A stretch of 64,000 nucleotides of DNA, from positions 124,001-188,000 of the forward strand of contig CAMCYO010000001.1 in NCBI GenBank assembly GCA_945884695.1. Direction: 5' to 3'. The position numbers were made by a program, and so were the translations under genes. The DNA is from Streptomyces griseus. GTDB lineage: Bacteria > Actinomycetota > Actinomycetes > Nanopelagicales > Nanopelagicaceae. Under the pieces are notes generated by a model. The model worked only from the letters and a program-made list of their open reading frames with translations. It was not told the origin of the DNA and searched no databases. Within the stretch, counting starts at the first letter, position 1, and each line of letters opens with the position of its first letter. Below are positions 27,133 to 35,040 of this stretch, in pieces.

Positions 27133-27730
27133 ATTTCATAGTCTGTGCAAGGGTGTTTACTCCGTGAGAGCCTAAGCGATCAAAGAGCCCATGTAATACA
27201 TCTACTGTGGCCCGAGCATCATCAAGTGCTCTGTGATTGGGCGTAACATTTGTATTGAAAAATTGAGCAAGGGTACCAAGTTTGCAGTTAGCTACTTCGT
27301 CATAACTCAATACTTGGCGGGCCAATCGAACGGTATCTATAACAAGAAAGTCAGGCCAATCGTTATTGGTGGCGATCGCTGCCGATTTCAAAAATCCCAT
27401 ATCAAAGGGTGAATTATGTGCAACAAGAACCGTTTTTAGCGGGTCTCCTAAGAACATCAAGAAATCTGGAAAGATCTTATGAATGCTTGGGGCATCGCTG
27501 AGCATGGCATCGCTGATTCCTGTAAGCGAGGTAATAAATTCAGGAAGCAAATGTCCAGGATTAATAAATGTTCTAAATTCTTCAATAACGGCCCCACCTT
27601 GAACTTTGACAGCGCCAATTTCTGTGATGCCCACAGTTGTTGATGGTTGCCCACCGGAAGTCTCTAAATCAAGAACTACAAAGGTCGTCTCATAAAGAGT
27701 TCTTGTATCCGCGTTTGTGGTGGCTTTCAT
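27089..27730 (-). CDS. DnaQ-like 3'-5' exonuclease
   Basis: The 213-residue protein has the three exonuclease motifs of the DEDDh group: ExoI FVVLDLETSGG, ExoII LVAHNSPFDMGFL and ExoIII NHRALDDARATVDVL. It resembles the epsilon subunit exonuclease domain and actinobacterial polymerase-associated exonucleases. The ATG at 27730 is preferred over a TTG two codons upstream because TAATCT ends 6 bases before it (leaderless arrangement). Confidence 0.9.
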   Translation of the reverse strand: MKATTNADTRTLYETTFVVLDLETSGGQPSTTVGITEIGAVKVQGGAVIEEFRTFINPGHLLPEFITSLTGISDAMLSDAPSIHKIFPDFLMFLGDPLKTVLVAHNSPFDMGFLKSAAIATNNDWPDFLVIDTVRLARQVLSYDEVANCKLGTLAQFFNTNVTPNHRALDDARATVDVLHGLFDRLGSHGVNTLAQTMKFKRPKSVGTKPPID

Positions 27731-27736
27731 AGGCAA

Positions 27737-27742
27737 AGATTA
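27737..27742 (-). promoter_or_regulatory. -10 box for the exonuclease gene, leaderless arrangement
   Basis: On the minus strand TAATCT is followed by 6 bases and the ATG at 27730. Confidence 0.35.
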
Positions 27743-27774
27743 GGCGACAGCACAGACATAAGATGGTTGAAATA

Positions 27775-28686
27775 TCACGTGCTTGTTGCAGATGTTTGAT
27801 CTTTGCTTCGAGCAGATAACGCCCACAGCACGCACCCAACAACTCCCAGAGCTGTCACAAGAGTTAGGAATGTGACGCTCTCATGAAGAAGCAACACCGC
27901 CCAACCTAAAGTAAAGAGCGTTTGAAGTTGTTGCACTTGTGAACCACGAGCAGTCCCGGCATCTCGCAAGCCTCGATACCAAGCAAAAAAGCCCAGATAC
28001 ATAGATGAAATACCAATCATGAAAAGACCAAACACTCCATGAAATGTCACGGGATGGCTTTCATGAGTGCGTAACCAAATGATCGCACTGCTCACTATGC
28101 AGATAGGTAGCGTGTAGATAACTGCCCAAGAAATTACTTGCCACCCCGGCATGATCTTTGTCAGCTCAGCTCCTTCTACATAACAATAGGAAGAGGCAAG
28201 GACTGCAATAAGTGTTAACACATCTGCGCTGAGATTGGCATGGAGATCTCCACCACGAGTCATAGCAAAGAGCACCAACATTGCAGTTCCGCATAAGGAG
28301 GCAAGCCAGAATTGCAGTGGCACATGTTTTCCTGTTTTGAATACCGCCATGATGGCTGTAACCAAAGGCATGATTGATGCAATAACGGCAACGTGGGTTG
28401 CTGTGGTTTTCTGAAGTGCTAACGCGATAAAGATGGGCCACCCAAAGACTGCGCCAATTGCAGTAAAAATCATGGGCTTTACATACTCACGTGGAACACG
28501 GGGAATTTTGAGATAAGCAAATACCGGAATAGCAACACAACAGGCAATGATCGGACGAGCAGTTGCCGTGAGAAATGGATCAAAACTTTCAAGTGCCCAC
28601 TTGGTCATTGGAAGAGATAGTGAAAAGAGAAAGACCCCAAGGAGTGCAAAGAGAAGTCCGCTTCGCTCTTTACCGCTGAGATGCAT
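27775..28686 (-). CDS. EamA/DMT-family transporter
   Basis: The 303-residue protein has ten hydrophobic segments in two five-helix halves, the layout of EamA drug/metabolite exporters; the C-terminal half contains YLGFFAWYRGLRDAGTARGSQVQQLQTLFTL. The substrate is unknown. A TTG at 28710 gives eight more residues, but the ATG at 28686 follows TATATT by 6 bases and is preferred. Convergence or coupling with neighbours is absent; the tRNA-Val gene lies upstream in the same direction. Confidence 0.85.
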   Translation of the reverse strand: MHLSGKERSGLLFALLGVFLFSLSLPMTKWALESFDPFLTATARPIIACCVAIPVFAYLKIPRVPREYVKPMIFTAIGAVFGWPIFIALALQKTTATHVAVIASIMPLVTAIMAVFKTGKHVPLQFWLASLCGTAMLVLFAMTRGGDLHANLSADVLTLIAVLASSYCYVEGAELTKIMPGWQVISWAVIYTLPICIVSSAIIWLRTHESHPVTFHGVFGLFMIGISSMYLGFFAWYRGLRDAGTARGSQVQQLQTLFTLGWAVLLLHESVTFLTLVTALGVVGCVLWALSARSKDQTSATST

Positions 28687-28692
28687 AGTGGC

Positions 28693-28698
28693 AATATA
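28693..28698 (-). promoter_or_regulatory. -10 box for the EamA transporter gene, leaderless arrangement
   Basis: On the minus strand TATATT is followed by 6 bases and the ATG at 28686; neither possible start has a ribosome site. Confidence 0.4.
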
Positions 28699-28736
28699 AC
28701 TTAAACTCAAGGTTTAGCATCTTAAACTATTTACAG

Positions 28737-28808
28737 TGGACCGTACTGGGATCGAACCAGTGACCCCCACAATGTCAATGTGGTGCTCTACCGCTGAGCC
28801 AACGATCC
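28737..28808 (-). tRNA. tRNA-Val (GAC)
   Basis: A full 72-nt cloverleaf can be drawn: acceptor GGATCGT/ACGGTCC, D arm GCTC/GAGC, anticodon stem CCACA/TGTGG with loop TTGACAT giving anticodon GAC, and T arm ACTGG-TTCGATC-CCAGT. Discriminator is A; CCA is not encoded. Confidence 0.97.
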
Positions 28809-28846
28809 TTGCGTTTGAAATCATACCTTACGAATTTGTCGGGTAA

Positions 28847-29191
28847 TTAGCGACCGAAATCATCTTCGATACGCTCAATATCATCCTCTCCAAAGTATGT
28901 TCCTGTTTGCACTTCGATGACAATGACGTCGATTGTGCCGATGTTACTTATGCGATGAAGATCGCCTATCGCAATGTTGATACTTGTACCTGGTTGATGG
29001 GTGGTAGTCACACCATTGAGAGTTATTTCTGCGCTACCTTGCACTATGTACCAATGCTCTGCACGTTTTGTGTGACGTTGGTATGAAAACCTTTTGCCGG
29101 GATTAATCCATAAACATTTAACTTTATAGGTGGCGCTTTCTTGCAAGACTTCATAGCGACCCCATGGTCGGTCTGATTTCTCTAGCGCCAT
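28847..29191 (-). CDS. cupin, mannose-6-phosphate isomerase type II C-terminal-like
   Basis: The 114-residue protein is a single cupin domain with the features of the C-terminal isomerase part of bifunctional PMI-GMP enzymes: RPWGRYEVL, KRFSYQRHTKRAEHWYIVQGSAEI with metal-binding His and Glu, and GDLHRISNIG. It probably isomerises mannose-6-phosphate and fructose-6-phosphate, which would feed the mannose-using PimA route seen later in this window (inference). It lies between tRNA-Cys and tRNA-Val on the same strand. Confidence 0.88.
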   Translation of the reverse strand: MALEKSDRPWGRYEVLQESATYKVKCLWINPGKRFSYQRHTKRAEHWYIVQGSAEITLNGVTTTHQPGTSINIAIGDLHRISNIGTIDVIVIEVQTGTYFGEDDIERIEDDFGR

Positions 29192-29259
29192 GCGATACCC
29201 ATCTTGTTCGCTCTTGTGAATCTATCTGTGGCACATCATAAATAGATTTGTTGTAATAG

Positions 29260-29333
29260 TGGAGGTCGGGACGGGATTTGAACCCGTGTAGCAGGATTTG
29301 CAGTCCTGAGCCTCGCCTCTCGGCCACCCGACC
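29260..29333 (-). tRNA. tRNA-Cys (GCA)
   Basis: Acceptor GGTCGGG/CCCGACC, anticodon stem CAGGA/TCCTG around CTGCAAA (anticodon GCA), T arm with GGTTCAAATCC. Discriminator U is followed by an encoded CCA. Confidence 0.97.
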
Positions 29334-29377
29334 TTGGTGTGGTTCAGTTCTGTTGCAGAGCAACTCTGAACGATCAG

Positions 29378-29450
29378 AGCGGACGACGGGACTCGAACCC
29401 GCGACATCCACCTTGGCAAGGTGGTGCGCTACCAACTGCGCTACGTCCGC
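29378..29450 (-). tRNA. tRNA-Gly (GCC)
   Basis: Acceptor GCGGACG/CGTCCGC, anticodon stem CCACC/GGTGG around TTGCCAA (anticodon GCC), T arm GCGGG-TTCGAGT-CCCGT. Discriminator U; CCA is not encoded. A TAGATT box about 29 bases upstream on the minus strand may be its -10 element. Confidence 0.97.
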
Positions 29451-29514
29451 ACACAGTTTTACCTTTGTGCTGGGGCGAAATCTATCGTAGGCAGGTCGGA
29501 TGCGCCAAAGCACG

Positions 29515-29540
29515 CCGTAGAACGGTAATCGCTCTACGGT
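29515..29540 (+). promoter_or_regulatory. pabB -10 box (leaderless) overlapped by an inverted repeat
   Basis: TACGGT (29535-29540) is followed by 6 bases and the GTG at 29547. CCGTAGA at 29515-29521 and TCTACGG at 29533-29539 form a perfect 7-bp inverted repeat with an 11-base spacer whose right arm covers the -10 box, so a repressor site is possible. Confidence 0.4.
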
Positions 29541-29546
29541 TACTGC

Positions 29547-30575
29547 GTGGAAACTGCGCAATTTAACGTTAACGAACCCTTCTTTTGGATGGGCGGTCGT
29601 TTGGCATATGGATTAGACGAAATCAGTACTGATCCTGCAGATTTAGATAAACCAGGTTTTTGGGCAGTCACATCTACCTTTGAAGGTGAATGGATGTGTG
29701 CCAGGTTTTCTCACGTTATTGATTCTGCTTTTCCAGACTTTGAAAATGAATGGGAAACGCCTGCTGGTAAGTGGAGTACTTCACAATCCGAAGCGGAATA
29801 CATAGATGTTGTGAAGCAGATACAAAAAAAGATTTCTTTAGGATGGGTGTACCAAGTGAATGCGTGCAGAGAGCTTGCGATTCCAATCGAACTTGGTAGA
29901 TCGCTAGTACCTTTGATGCTCAAACTTTTAGTAAAAAATCCAGCGCCCTATGCCAGTTATTTGCAACTTCCGGGTGTCTCCATTGCTTCAGCTTCACCGG
30001 AATTATTGCTTAAGAGAAATGGCTCGCACGTTCTCTCTGCCCCTATCAAGGGAACGATGGCGCCAACTGCAACCCCTGTTGAATTTAGTGTTAAGGACCA
30101 AGCAGAAAACGTGATGATTGTTGATTTAATTCGTAATGATTTAGGTCGAGTCTGTATTCCGGGAAGTGTCGATGTACCCAGGCTTCTTGCTACAGAAGAA
30201 CATCCTGGCGTGACGCATTTGGTCTCTGATGTTTCTGGACATTTGCTACCTGGCATTTCATGGCTCCAGATAAGCGATGCGTTGATGCCACCGGGATCAG
30301 TAAGTGGTGCTCCTAAATCCTCTGCCGTAGAAACAATAGCTGCGCTAGAGAAAGCAGATCGTGGACCCTACTGCGGAGCTCTCGGCTGGTCGCAAGGTTC
30401 TGATGCCCTCTTATCTGTTGCGATCAGAATTTTTTGGAGTAACAACGACGGCGTACTCAGATTTGGAACGGGTGCTGGGATTACATGGGGCAGTGATGCG
30501 CACTCTGAATGGGAAGAAACTCAACTGAAAGCATCAAGGCTGGTCGGCATTGCTGGTGGTGATTTTGATCGATGA
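29547..30575 (+). CDS. pabB: aminodeoxychorismate synthase component I
   Basis: The 342-residue chorismate-binding enzyme makes aminodeoxychorismate for folate. It has the GWVYQVNACREL region, the PIKGT motif whose lysine distinguishes PabB from anthranilate synthase (PIAGT), the NVMIVDLIRNDLGRVC helix and MPPGSVSGAPKSSAVETI. It lacks a long N-terminal region and has no amidotransferase domain; a separate PabA/TrpG is needed. An ATGA overlap joins it to pabC. Confidence 0.93.
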   Translation: METAQFNVNEPFFWMGGRLAYGLDEISTDPADLDKPGFWAVTSTFEGEWMCARFSHVIDSAFPDFENEWETPAGKWSTSQSEAEYIDVVKQIQKKISLGWVYQVNACRELAIPIELGRSLVPLMLKLLVKNPAPYASYLQLPGVSIASASPELLLKRNGSHVLSAPIKGTMAPTATPVEFSVKDQAENVMIVDLIRNDLGRVCIPGSVDVPRLLATEEHPGVTHLVSDVSGHLLPGISWLQISDALMPPGSVSGAPKSSAVETIAALEKADRGPYCGALGWSQGSDALLSVAIRIFWSNNDGVLRFGTGAGITWGSDAHSEWEETQLKASRLVGIAGGDFDR

Positions 30576-31276
30576 GTAATTTTCCTGATGGTGAGGGATT
30601 TTTTGAAACAATTCAAACGCACGAGAAGCGCGCAATAGCACTTAGCACTCACCTTGCAAGAGCTCGCTCATCAGCGTTGCGTTTAGGCGTCGTTCTTCCA
30701 AACGATGCAGAGATAAGTGTCTTGGTATCGAAGGCGCTCCGTTCAGGTTTACCAACTGAGTATGGCCGTTTAAGAATTGTTTTTTCAATGCAAGGTCAAG
30801 TTGAGGTCACTCATGACATATATGAAATGTGGAGTACTCCTGCAAAAGTTTGCTTTGTTACCGATCCCATCAAACAAGATCCACACACCATCGGCATCAA
30901 AGCTTTGCCTTACACTGCACATCTGGATTTATTAGCTACAGCTCGGAAACAGGAATGCGATGAAGTAATCCGAATCGATAACAAGGGCCATGTGAGTGAA
31001 GGCGCTGTATCTAATGTTGTATTTCGGATTAAGGGCCAATGGCTGACCCCTGCATTATCGAGTGGATGTTTGCCAGGAATTGTGCGCGCAACATGTATTG
31101 CACACCTTGGCGTTCAAGAGGCAGTGTTGCTACAGCAAGATATTGAGCAGGCGGATGCGGGATTCTTATTGTCTAGTTTAAAGTTGGCTCAGCCGATTTC
31201 TCATATAGGGGATCGAAGACTTGAAATTGTTTGGGAGTTCGCAGAGCAAGTGAGCAAATGTATGGCAGAGCTTTAG
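30572..31276 (+). CDS. pabC: aminodeoxychorismate lyase (class IV PLP enzyme)
   Basis: The 234-residue fold-type IV PLP protein has the family landmarks: the lysine-bearing GIKALPYTAHLDLL, the ECDEVIRIDNKGHVSEGAVSNVVFR segment and SGCLPGIVRA. Coupled to pabB by ATGA, it is expected to release pyruvate from aminodeoxychorismate to give 4-aminobenzoate. A D-amino acid or branched-chain aminotransferase is the alternative within the family, but the operon partner argues for PabC. Confidence 0.88.
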   Translation: MSNFPDGEGFFETIQTHEKRAIALSTHLARARSSALRLGVVLPNDAEISVLVSKALRSGLPTEYGRLRIVFSMQGQVEVTHDIYEMWSTPAKVCFVTDPIKQDPHTIGIKALPYTAHLDLLATARKQECDEVIRIDNKGHVSEGAVSNVVFRIKGQWLTPALSSGCLPGIVRATCIAHLGVQEAVLLQQDIEQADAGFLLSSLKLAQPISHIGDRRLEIVWEFAEQVSKCMAEL

Positions 31277-31277
31277 G

Positions 31278-31283
31278 TAGGCT
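31278..31283 (+). promoter_or_regulatory. -10 box for thrS, leaderless arrangement
   Basis: TAGGCT followed by 6 bases and the ATG at 31290, right behind the pabC stop. Confidence 0.35.
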
Positions 31284-31289
31284 GAGCCC

Positions 31290-33278
31290 ATGTCGCAGAT
31301 ATCGGTAACCGTAAACGGTGTGAAGACAACCGTCGAGGCAGATGCGCGCCCCACCCATATTTTTGCTGAATCCAAAGAAATTGTCGTTTGCAAAATCAAT
31401 GGCGAATTACGAGATCTATGGAGTGATTTAGCAGATGGCGATGTCCTTGAAAGTATTTCCATTTCTTCACCTGAAGGACTTTCTGTTTTGCGTCACTCAT
31501 GTGCTCACGTTTTGGCCCAAGCAGTTCAACAAGTATTTCCTGGTACTCGTTTAGGAATTGGCCCACCTATCACGGATGGTTTCTATTACGACTTCGATCC
31601 AGAGAAGCCATTTACTCCTGAAGATTTAACCAAACTTGAATCTTCGATGAAGAAGATTATTAAGGATGGTCAACGCTTTAAGCGCCGGGTTGTTACCCAA
31701 AGTGAAGCACTTGCAGAACTTGCCAAGGAGCCATACAAATGTGAGCTCGTTAGTCTCAAAGGCGATGCGGGGGATGAAAGTAGCGTTGAGGTTGGCGGAG
31801 CAGAGCTCACCATTTATGACAATTTAGGACGCGATGGTCAGAGTGTGTGGGGAGATTTATGTAGAGGTCCACACTTGCCATCGACGAAAATTATTCCTGC
31901 ATTTAAGTTGATGCGCACTGCAGGTGCTTACTGGCGGGGCTCTGAAAAGAATCCAATGTTGCAACGCATTTATGGAACAGCGTGGCCGAGCACTGAAGAG
32001 CTTGATGCCTACCTTGCCTACTTAGTTGAAGCAGAAAAACGCGATCATAGAAAACTTGGCGCAGAGTTGGATTTGTTTTCTTTCCCTGAAGAGATTGGTT
32101 CCGGTTTAGCGGTATTTCATCCCAAGGGAGGAATCATCAGGCGCGCGATGGAGGATTATTCGCGAAAGCGTCATGAAGAAGAAGGGTACGAATTCGTCTA
32201 TTCACCACACATTACCAAGGCTGCGCTCTTTGAAAAATCAGGACACTTAGAGTGGTACGCCGAGGGCATGTATCCACCAATGATTTTGGATGAAGAGCTC
32301 CATGCCGATGGAACTGTGCGCCGTGCTGGTCAGCAGTACTACATGAAACCTATGAACTGCCCGTTTCACAATCTTATTTACAGTTCCAGAGGCCGTTCAT
32401 ACCGAGAATTACCATTGCGTTTATTTGAATTCGGAACTGTATATCGTTACGAAAAATCTGGCGTTTTGCATGGCATCACGAGGGCTCGTGGATTTACTCA
32501 GGATGATGCGCACATCTATTGCACGCCAGACCAAATGCTTGGAGAGCTAGATAGCTTGCTGACTTTCGTCCTTAACCTTTTACGCGATTACGGGCTTACA
32601 GATTTTTACCTAGAACTTTCTACTCGAAACGAATCTAAATTTGTTGGGGGAGACGCTGAATGGGAAGCGGCAACCACAGCGCTTCGCCAGGCTGCGGAGA
32701 AACAAAACCTTGAATTAGTTCTTGACCCAGGTGGCGCTGCATTTTATGGTCCAAAAGTTTCGGTCCAAGCAAAAGATGCCATTGGTCGCACATGGCAGAT
32801 GTCCACTATTCAAGTGGATTTCCAATTGCCCGAGCGCTTTGATCTTGAATATGTTGGCAACGATGGAACACGCCAACGCCCAGTGATGATTCACCGAGCT
32901 CTTTTTGGTTCTATTGAAAGATTTTTTGGTGTATTAACTGAGCACTATGCAGGTGCATTCCCACCATGGCTAGCACCTGTACAAGCAATTGGAATCCCTG
33001 TTGCTGAAGCTTTCACGCCATATCTTGAAGAAGTAGTTGCAGAACTTAAACGTGCTGGCATTAGGGCAGAAATAGACGCCTCAGATGATCGCATGCAGAA
33101 AAAGGTTCGAAACGCGCAGATCCAAAAGGTTCCTTACATGATTATCGCAGGCGAAGAAGATCAAGCAGCAAAAGCGGTTTCTTTCCGTTATCGCAATGGT
33201 GATCAAAAGAATCAAATACCGATTGCAGAAGCGATTGCAGAGATCAAGAAGTGCGTGCAAGAACGCATACAAATCTAG
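31290..33278 (+). CDS. thrS: threonyl-tRNA synthetase
   Basis: The 662-residue class II synthetase has an N-terminal TGS domain, the second editing-type domain with HSCAHVL and CRGPHLP, the catalytic core with [13 protein letters not shown] and [19 protein letters not shown] (motif 2), and a C-terminal anticodon-binding domain. It is complete and of usual length. The HIT gene begins two bases after its stop, the standard actinobacterial order at the head of the PIM cluster. Confidence 0.97.
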   Translation: MSQISVTVNGVKTTVEADARPTHIFAESKEIVVCKINGELRDLWSDLADGDVLESISISSPEGLSVLRHSCAHVLAQAVQQVFPGTRLGIGPPITDGFYYDFDPEKPFTPEDLTKLESSMKKIIKDGQRFKRRVVTQSEALAELAKEPYKCELVSLKGDAGDESSVEVGGAELTIYDNLGRDGQSVWGDLCRGPHLPSTKIIPAFKLMRTAGAYWRGSEKNPMLQRIYGTAWPSTEELDAYLAYLVEAEKRDHRKLGAELDLFSFPEEIGSGLAVFHPKGGIIRRAMEDYSRKRHEEEGYEFVYSPHITKAALFEKSGHLEWYAEGMYPPMILDEELHADGTVRRAGQQYYMKPMNCPFHNLIYSSRGRSYRELPLRLFEFGTVYRYEKSGVLHGITRARGFTQDDAHIYCTPDQMLGELDSLLTFVLNLLRDYGLTDFYLELSTRNESKFVGGDAEWEAATTALRQAAEKQNLELVLDPGGAAFYGPKVSVQAKDAIGRTWQMSTIQVDFQLPERFDLEYVGNDGTRQRPVMIHRALFGSIERFFGVLTEHYAGAFPPWLAPVQAIGIPVAEAFTPYLEEVVAELKRAGIRAEIDASDDRMQKKVRNAQIQKVPYMIIAGEEDQAAKAVSFRYRNGDQKNQIPIAEAIAEIKKCVQERIQI

Positions 33279-33280
33279 TT

Positions 33281-33808
33281 ATGGACGCAGAAATAAATGG
33301 TGCAGGTATGCCCGATGGTTGGCAAAGACTCTGGGCGCCTCATCGTCTTGAATATTTACGTGGAGAAAATCGTCCGCTCCCTAAGAACGATATCCAATGT
33401 CCTTTCTGTAGCATTCCTTCCTTGAGCGATGAAGAGGGTTTAGTTGTTGCACGAGCAAAGCTCACCTACGTTGTTATGAATTTATACCCCTATAACCCAG
33501 GACATCTGCTTGTCTGCGCTTATAGACACGTTGCAGATTTAACAGATTTAACAGTTGATGAGAGAAATGAAATCTCTGCTCAAACTGCTCATGCAATGAA
33601 AACGCTACGCAAGGTGTCTAGCCCTGTGGGTTTTAATTTAGGCATGAATCAAGGTGAAGTATCTGGTGCCGGCATTGCAGATCATATTCACCAGCACATT
33701 GTGCCTCGCTGGACTGGTGATGCCAATTTCATGCCAATCGTTGGTAAGACGAAGGTATTGCCACAATTGCTCGAACAAACTCGGAAAGATTTAATCGCTG
33801 CTTGGTAG
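33281..33808 (+). CDS. HIT-family nucleotide hydrolase/transferase
   Basis: The 175-residue protein has the histidine triad HIHQHIV near the C-terminus and an N-terminal CPFC pair that may bind zinc. The actinobacterial relative between thrS and pgsA (Rv2613c) is an AP4A phosphorylase, which is the likely activity. The start at 33281 (MDAEINGAG) is chosen; an in-frame start at 33251 would lie inside thrS. The last 18 bases overlap the convergent gene. Confidence 0.9.
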   Translation: MDAEINGAGMPDGWQRLWAPHRLEYLRGENRPLPKNDIQCPFCSIPSLSDEEGLVVARAKLTYVVMNLYPYNPGHLLVCAYRHVADLTDLTVDERNEISAQTAHAMKTLRKVSSPVGFNLGMNQGEVSGAGIADHIHQHIVPRWTGDANFMPIVGKTKVLPQLLEQTRKDLIAAW

Positions 33809-34417
33809 GTTTTGTGAAATTTGCATAAGTAAATTATTAACTAAATCCACACCGATATTTTTCTCAATCGAGACTGGAATTGTAGGAAAAACTAAGCCGG
33901 CACTAAAGGCATCATCGCCCATTAATTCTCTATTACTCAAAAACTCTTTGCGAAATTCACTGACTAATGTTTCATGTTCGGGTTCACAGTGACGTTGGAC
34001 AGGTGGCGTAGTTGTGTAGTCATTAATCATCAAATCATCCAGTGAAATCAGTGCACATGCTCTCCCCGCATCATCATGGAGAACAAGATAGGGAGTGGTG
34101 GTTTGGTCTAGAACTCTATTTGCAAGAAGTACTGCATCATCAAAGTCGCCTTCACTTGTATCAAAATCGGTCACGATAATAATGCGAGGAGTCATGGCGT
34201 CATCAAGGGCTTCCCACTGCGCGATCGTGTGTGCATCGATACCTGTGTTGGGATTGATAACAAATAGAGCAACATCGCAATGAGATTGGGCATCCCCGGG
34301 ATATTGCGCAGCAAACAATTGCGCAATCTGCTTGGGATACGCGCTTTCATGCCCAAAAACGTGGATGCTGAGGTTGCCTTTTCGGGCCTCATTCGCGTTC
34401 AAACTAGGCGTAACCAT
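33791..34417 (-). CDS. degenerate EF-G-like G-domain protein without a P-loop
   Basis: The 208-residue protein matches, by eye, the second half of the G domain of actinobacterial EF-G2-like GTPases: CDVALFVINPNTGIDAHTIAQWEAL (48-71), PRIIIVTDFD (77-86), LANRVLD, YLVLHDDAGRACALISL and a tail of the form EPEHETLVSEFRKEFL. Where the P-loop should be it reads FGHESAYPKQIAQLF (21-35), lacking the glycine/lysine/threonine pattern; the stretch holding switch I and II is deleted and the NKxD-type lysine reads D83. GTP binding looks impossible. No other domains of EF-G follow. I infer a repurposed remnant; the function is unknown. It is divergent from pgsA. Confidence 0.6.
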   Translation of the reverse strand: MVTPSLNANEARKGNLSIHVFGHESAYPKQIAQLFAAQYPGDAQSHCDVALFVINPNTGIDAHTIAQWEALDDAMTPRIIIVTDFDTSEGDFDDAVLLANRVLDQTTTPYLVLHDDAGRACALISLDDLMINDYTTTPPVQRHCEPEHETLVSEFRKEFLSNRELMGDDAFSAGLVFPTIPVSIEKNIGVDLVNNLLMQISQNLPSSD

Positions 34418-34423
34418 TGGCTC

Positions 34424-34429
34424 AGCCTA
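34424..34429 (-). promoter_or_regulatory. -10 box for the EF-G-like gene, leaderless arrangement
   Basis: On the minus strand TAGGCT is followed by 6 bases and the ATG at 34417. It shares two bases with the opposing pgsA -10 box. Confidence 0.45.
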
Positions 34430-34433
34430 CGAT
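34428..34433 (+). promoter_or_regulatory. -10 box for pgsA, leaderless arrangement
   Basis: TACGAT followed by 7 bases and the ATG at 34441. It overlaps the -10 box of the divergent gene by two bases. Confidence 0.45.
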
Positions 34434-34440
34434 GTGACCA

Positions 34441-35040
34441 ATGATTAGTTCATTTCTTAAGCCTTCGATAACGCGCGTCATAACCCCAGCGGCTAAGGGG
34501 GCTCTCAGAGTTGGCCTCACACCGGATACGGTTACGGTAATTGGTGCTGTCGGAGTTATTTTCTCTGCCCTTTATTTCTATCCTTTGGGTAAATACTTTT
34601 TAGGGACAATCATTATTTGTGTTTGCGCACTGAGTGATCTTTTTGATGGAACCATGGCCCGCATATCTGCAAAAGGCGCCAGCAAATGGGGGAGTTTTCT
34701 CGATTCAACAATAGACCGAATGGCTGATGCATCCATTTTTATCGGATTGACTCTGAGTTTAGCTAGAGAAAATGATTCGCTTTTGCCCGTAGTTCTACTT
34801 GCATTGGTTACAGGGATTTTGATTCCCTATATTCGCGCTAAAGCTGAATCTCTCAACATCGCATGTTCTGGTGGTATAGCAGAGCGCACTGAGCGCGTTG
34901 TTATTGCCCTAACCGCCATTGGACTCGAAGGCCTAGGCGTTCCTTTTGCCCTGCCTGTAGGCATGTGGATTTTATGTATCTTGGGGGTAGTGACCGTCGT
35001 TCAACGAGTGGTGATCGTAAGGAATTCAACGAAACGATGA
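34441..35040 (+). CDS. pgsA: phosphatidylinositol phosphate synthase (CDP-alcohol phosphatidyltransferase)
   Basis: The 199-residue membrane enzyme has about six helices and the complete CDP-alcohol phosphotransferase motif in FDGTMARISAKGASKWGSFLDSTIDR (D-G-x2-A-R-x8-G-x3-D-x3-D). In actinobacteria the copy at this position makes phosphatidylinositol phosphate from CDP-diacylglycerol and inositol phosphate, the lipid on which PatA and PimA act. It overlaps patA as ATGA (35037-35040). Confidence 0.9.
   Translation: MISSFLKPSITRVITPAAKGALRVGLTPDTVTVIGAVGVIFSALYFYPLGKYFLGTIIICVCALSDLFDGTMARISAKGASKWGSFLDSTIDRMADASIFIGLTLSLARENDSLLPVVLLALVTGILIPYIRAKAESLNIACSGGIAERTERVVIALTAIGLEGLGVPFALPVGMWILCILGVVTVVQRVVIVRNSTKR

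Noticed and set aside
29151-29561. 136-codon open frame on the minus strand
   Set aside because: It runs across the tRNA-Gly and tRNA-Cys genes and is not coding-like.
33251-33281. Upstream start for the HIT protein
   Set aside because: It lies inside thrS; the ATG at 33281, two bases after the thrS stop, gives the family's normal N-terminus.
34965-35036. N-terminal extension of PatA
   Set aside because: It overlaps the pgsA coding region; the ATGA start at 35037 is the normal one.
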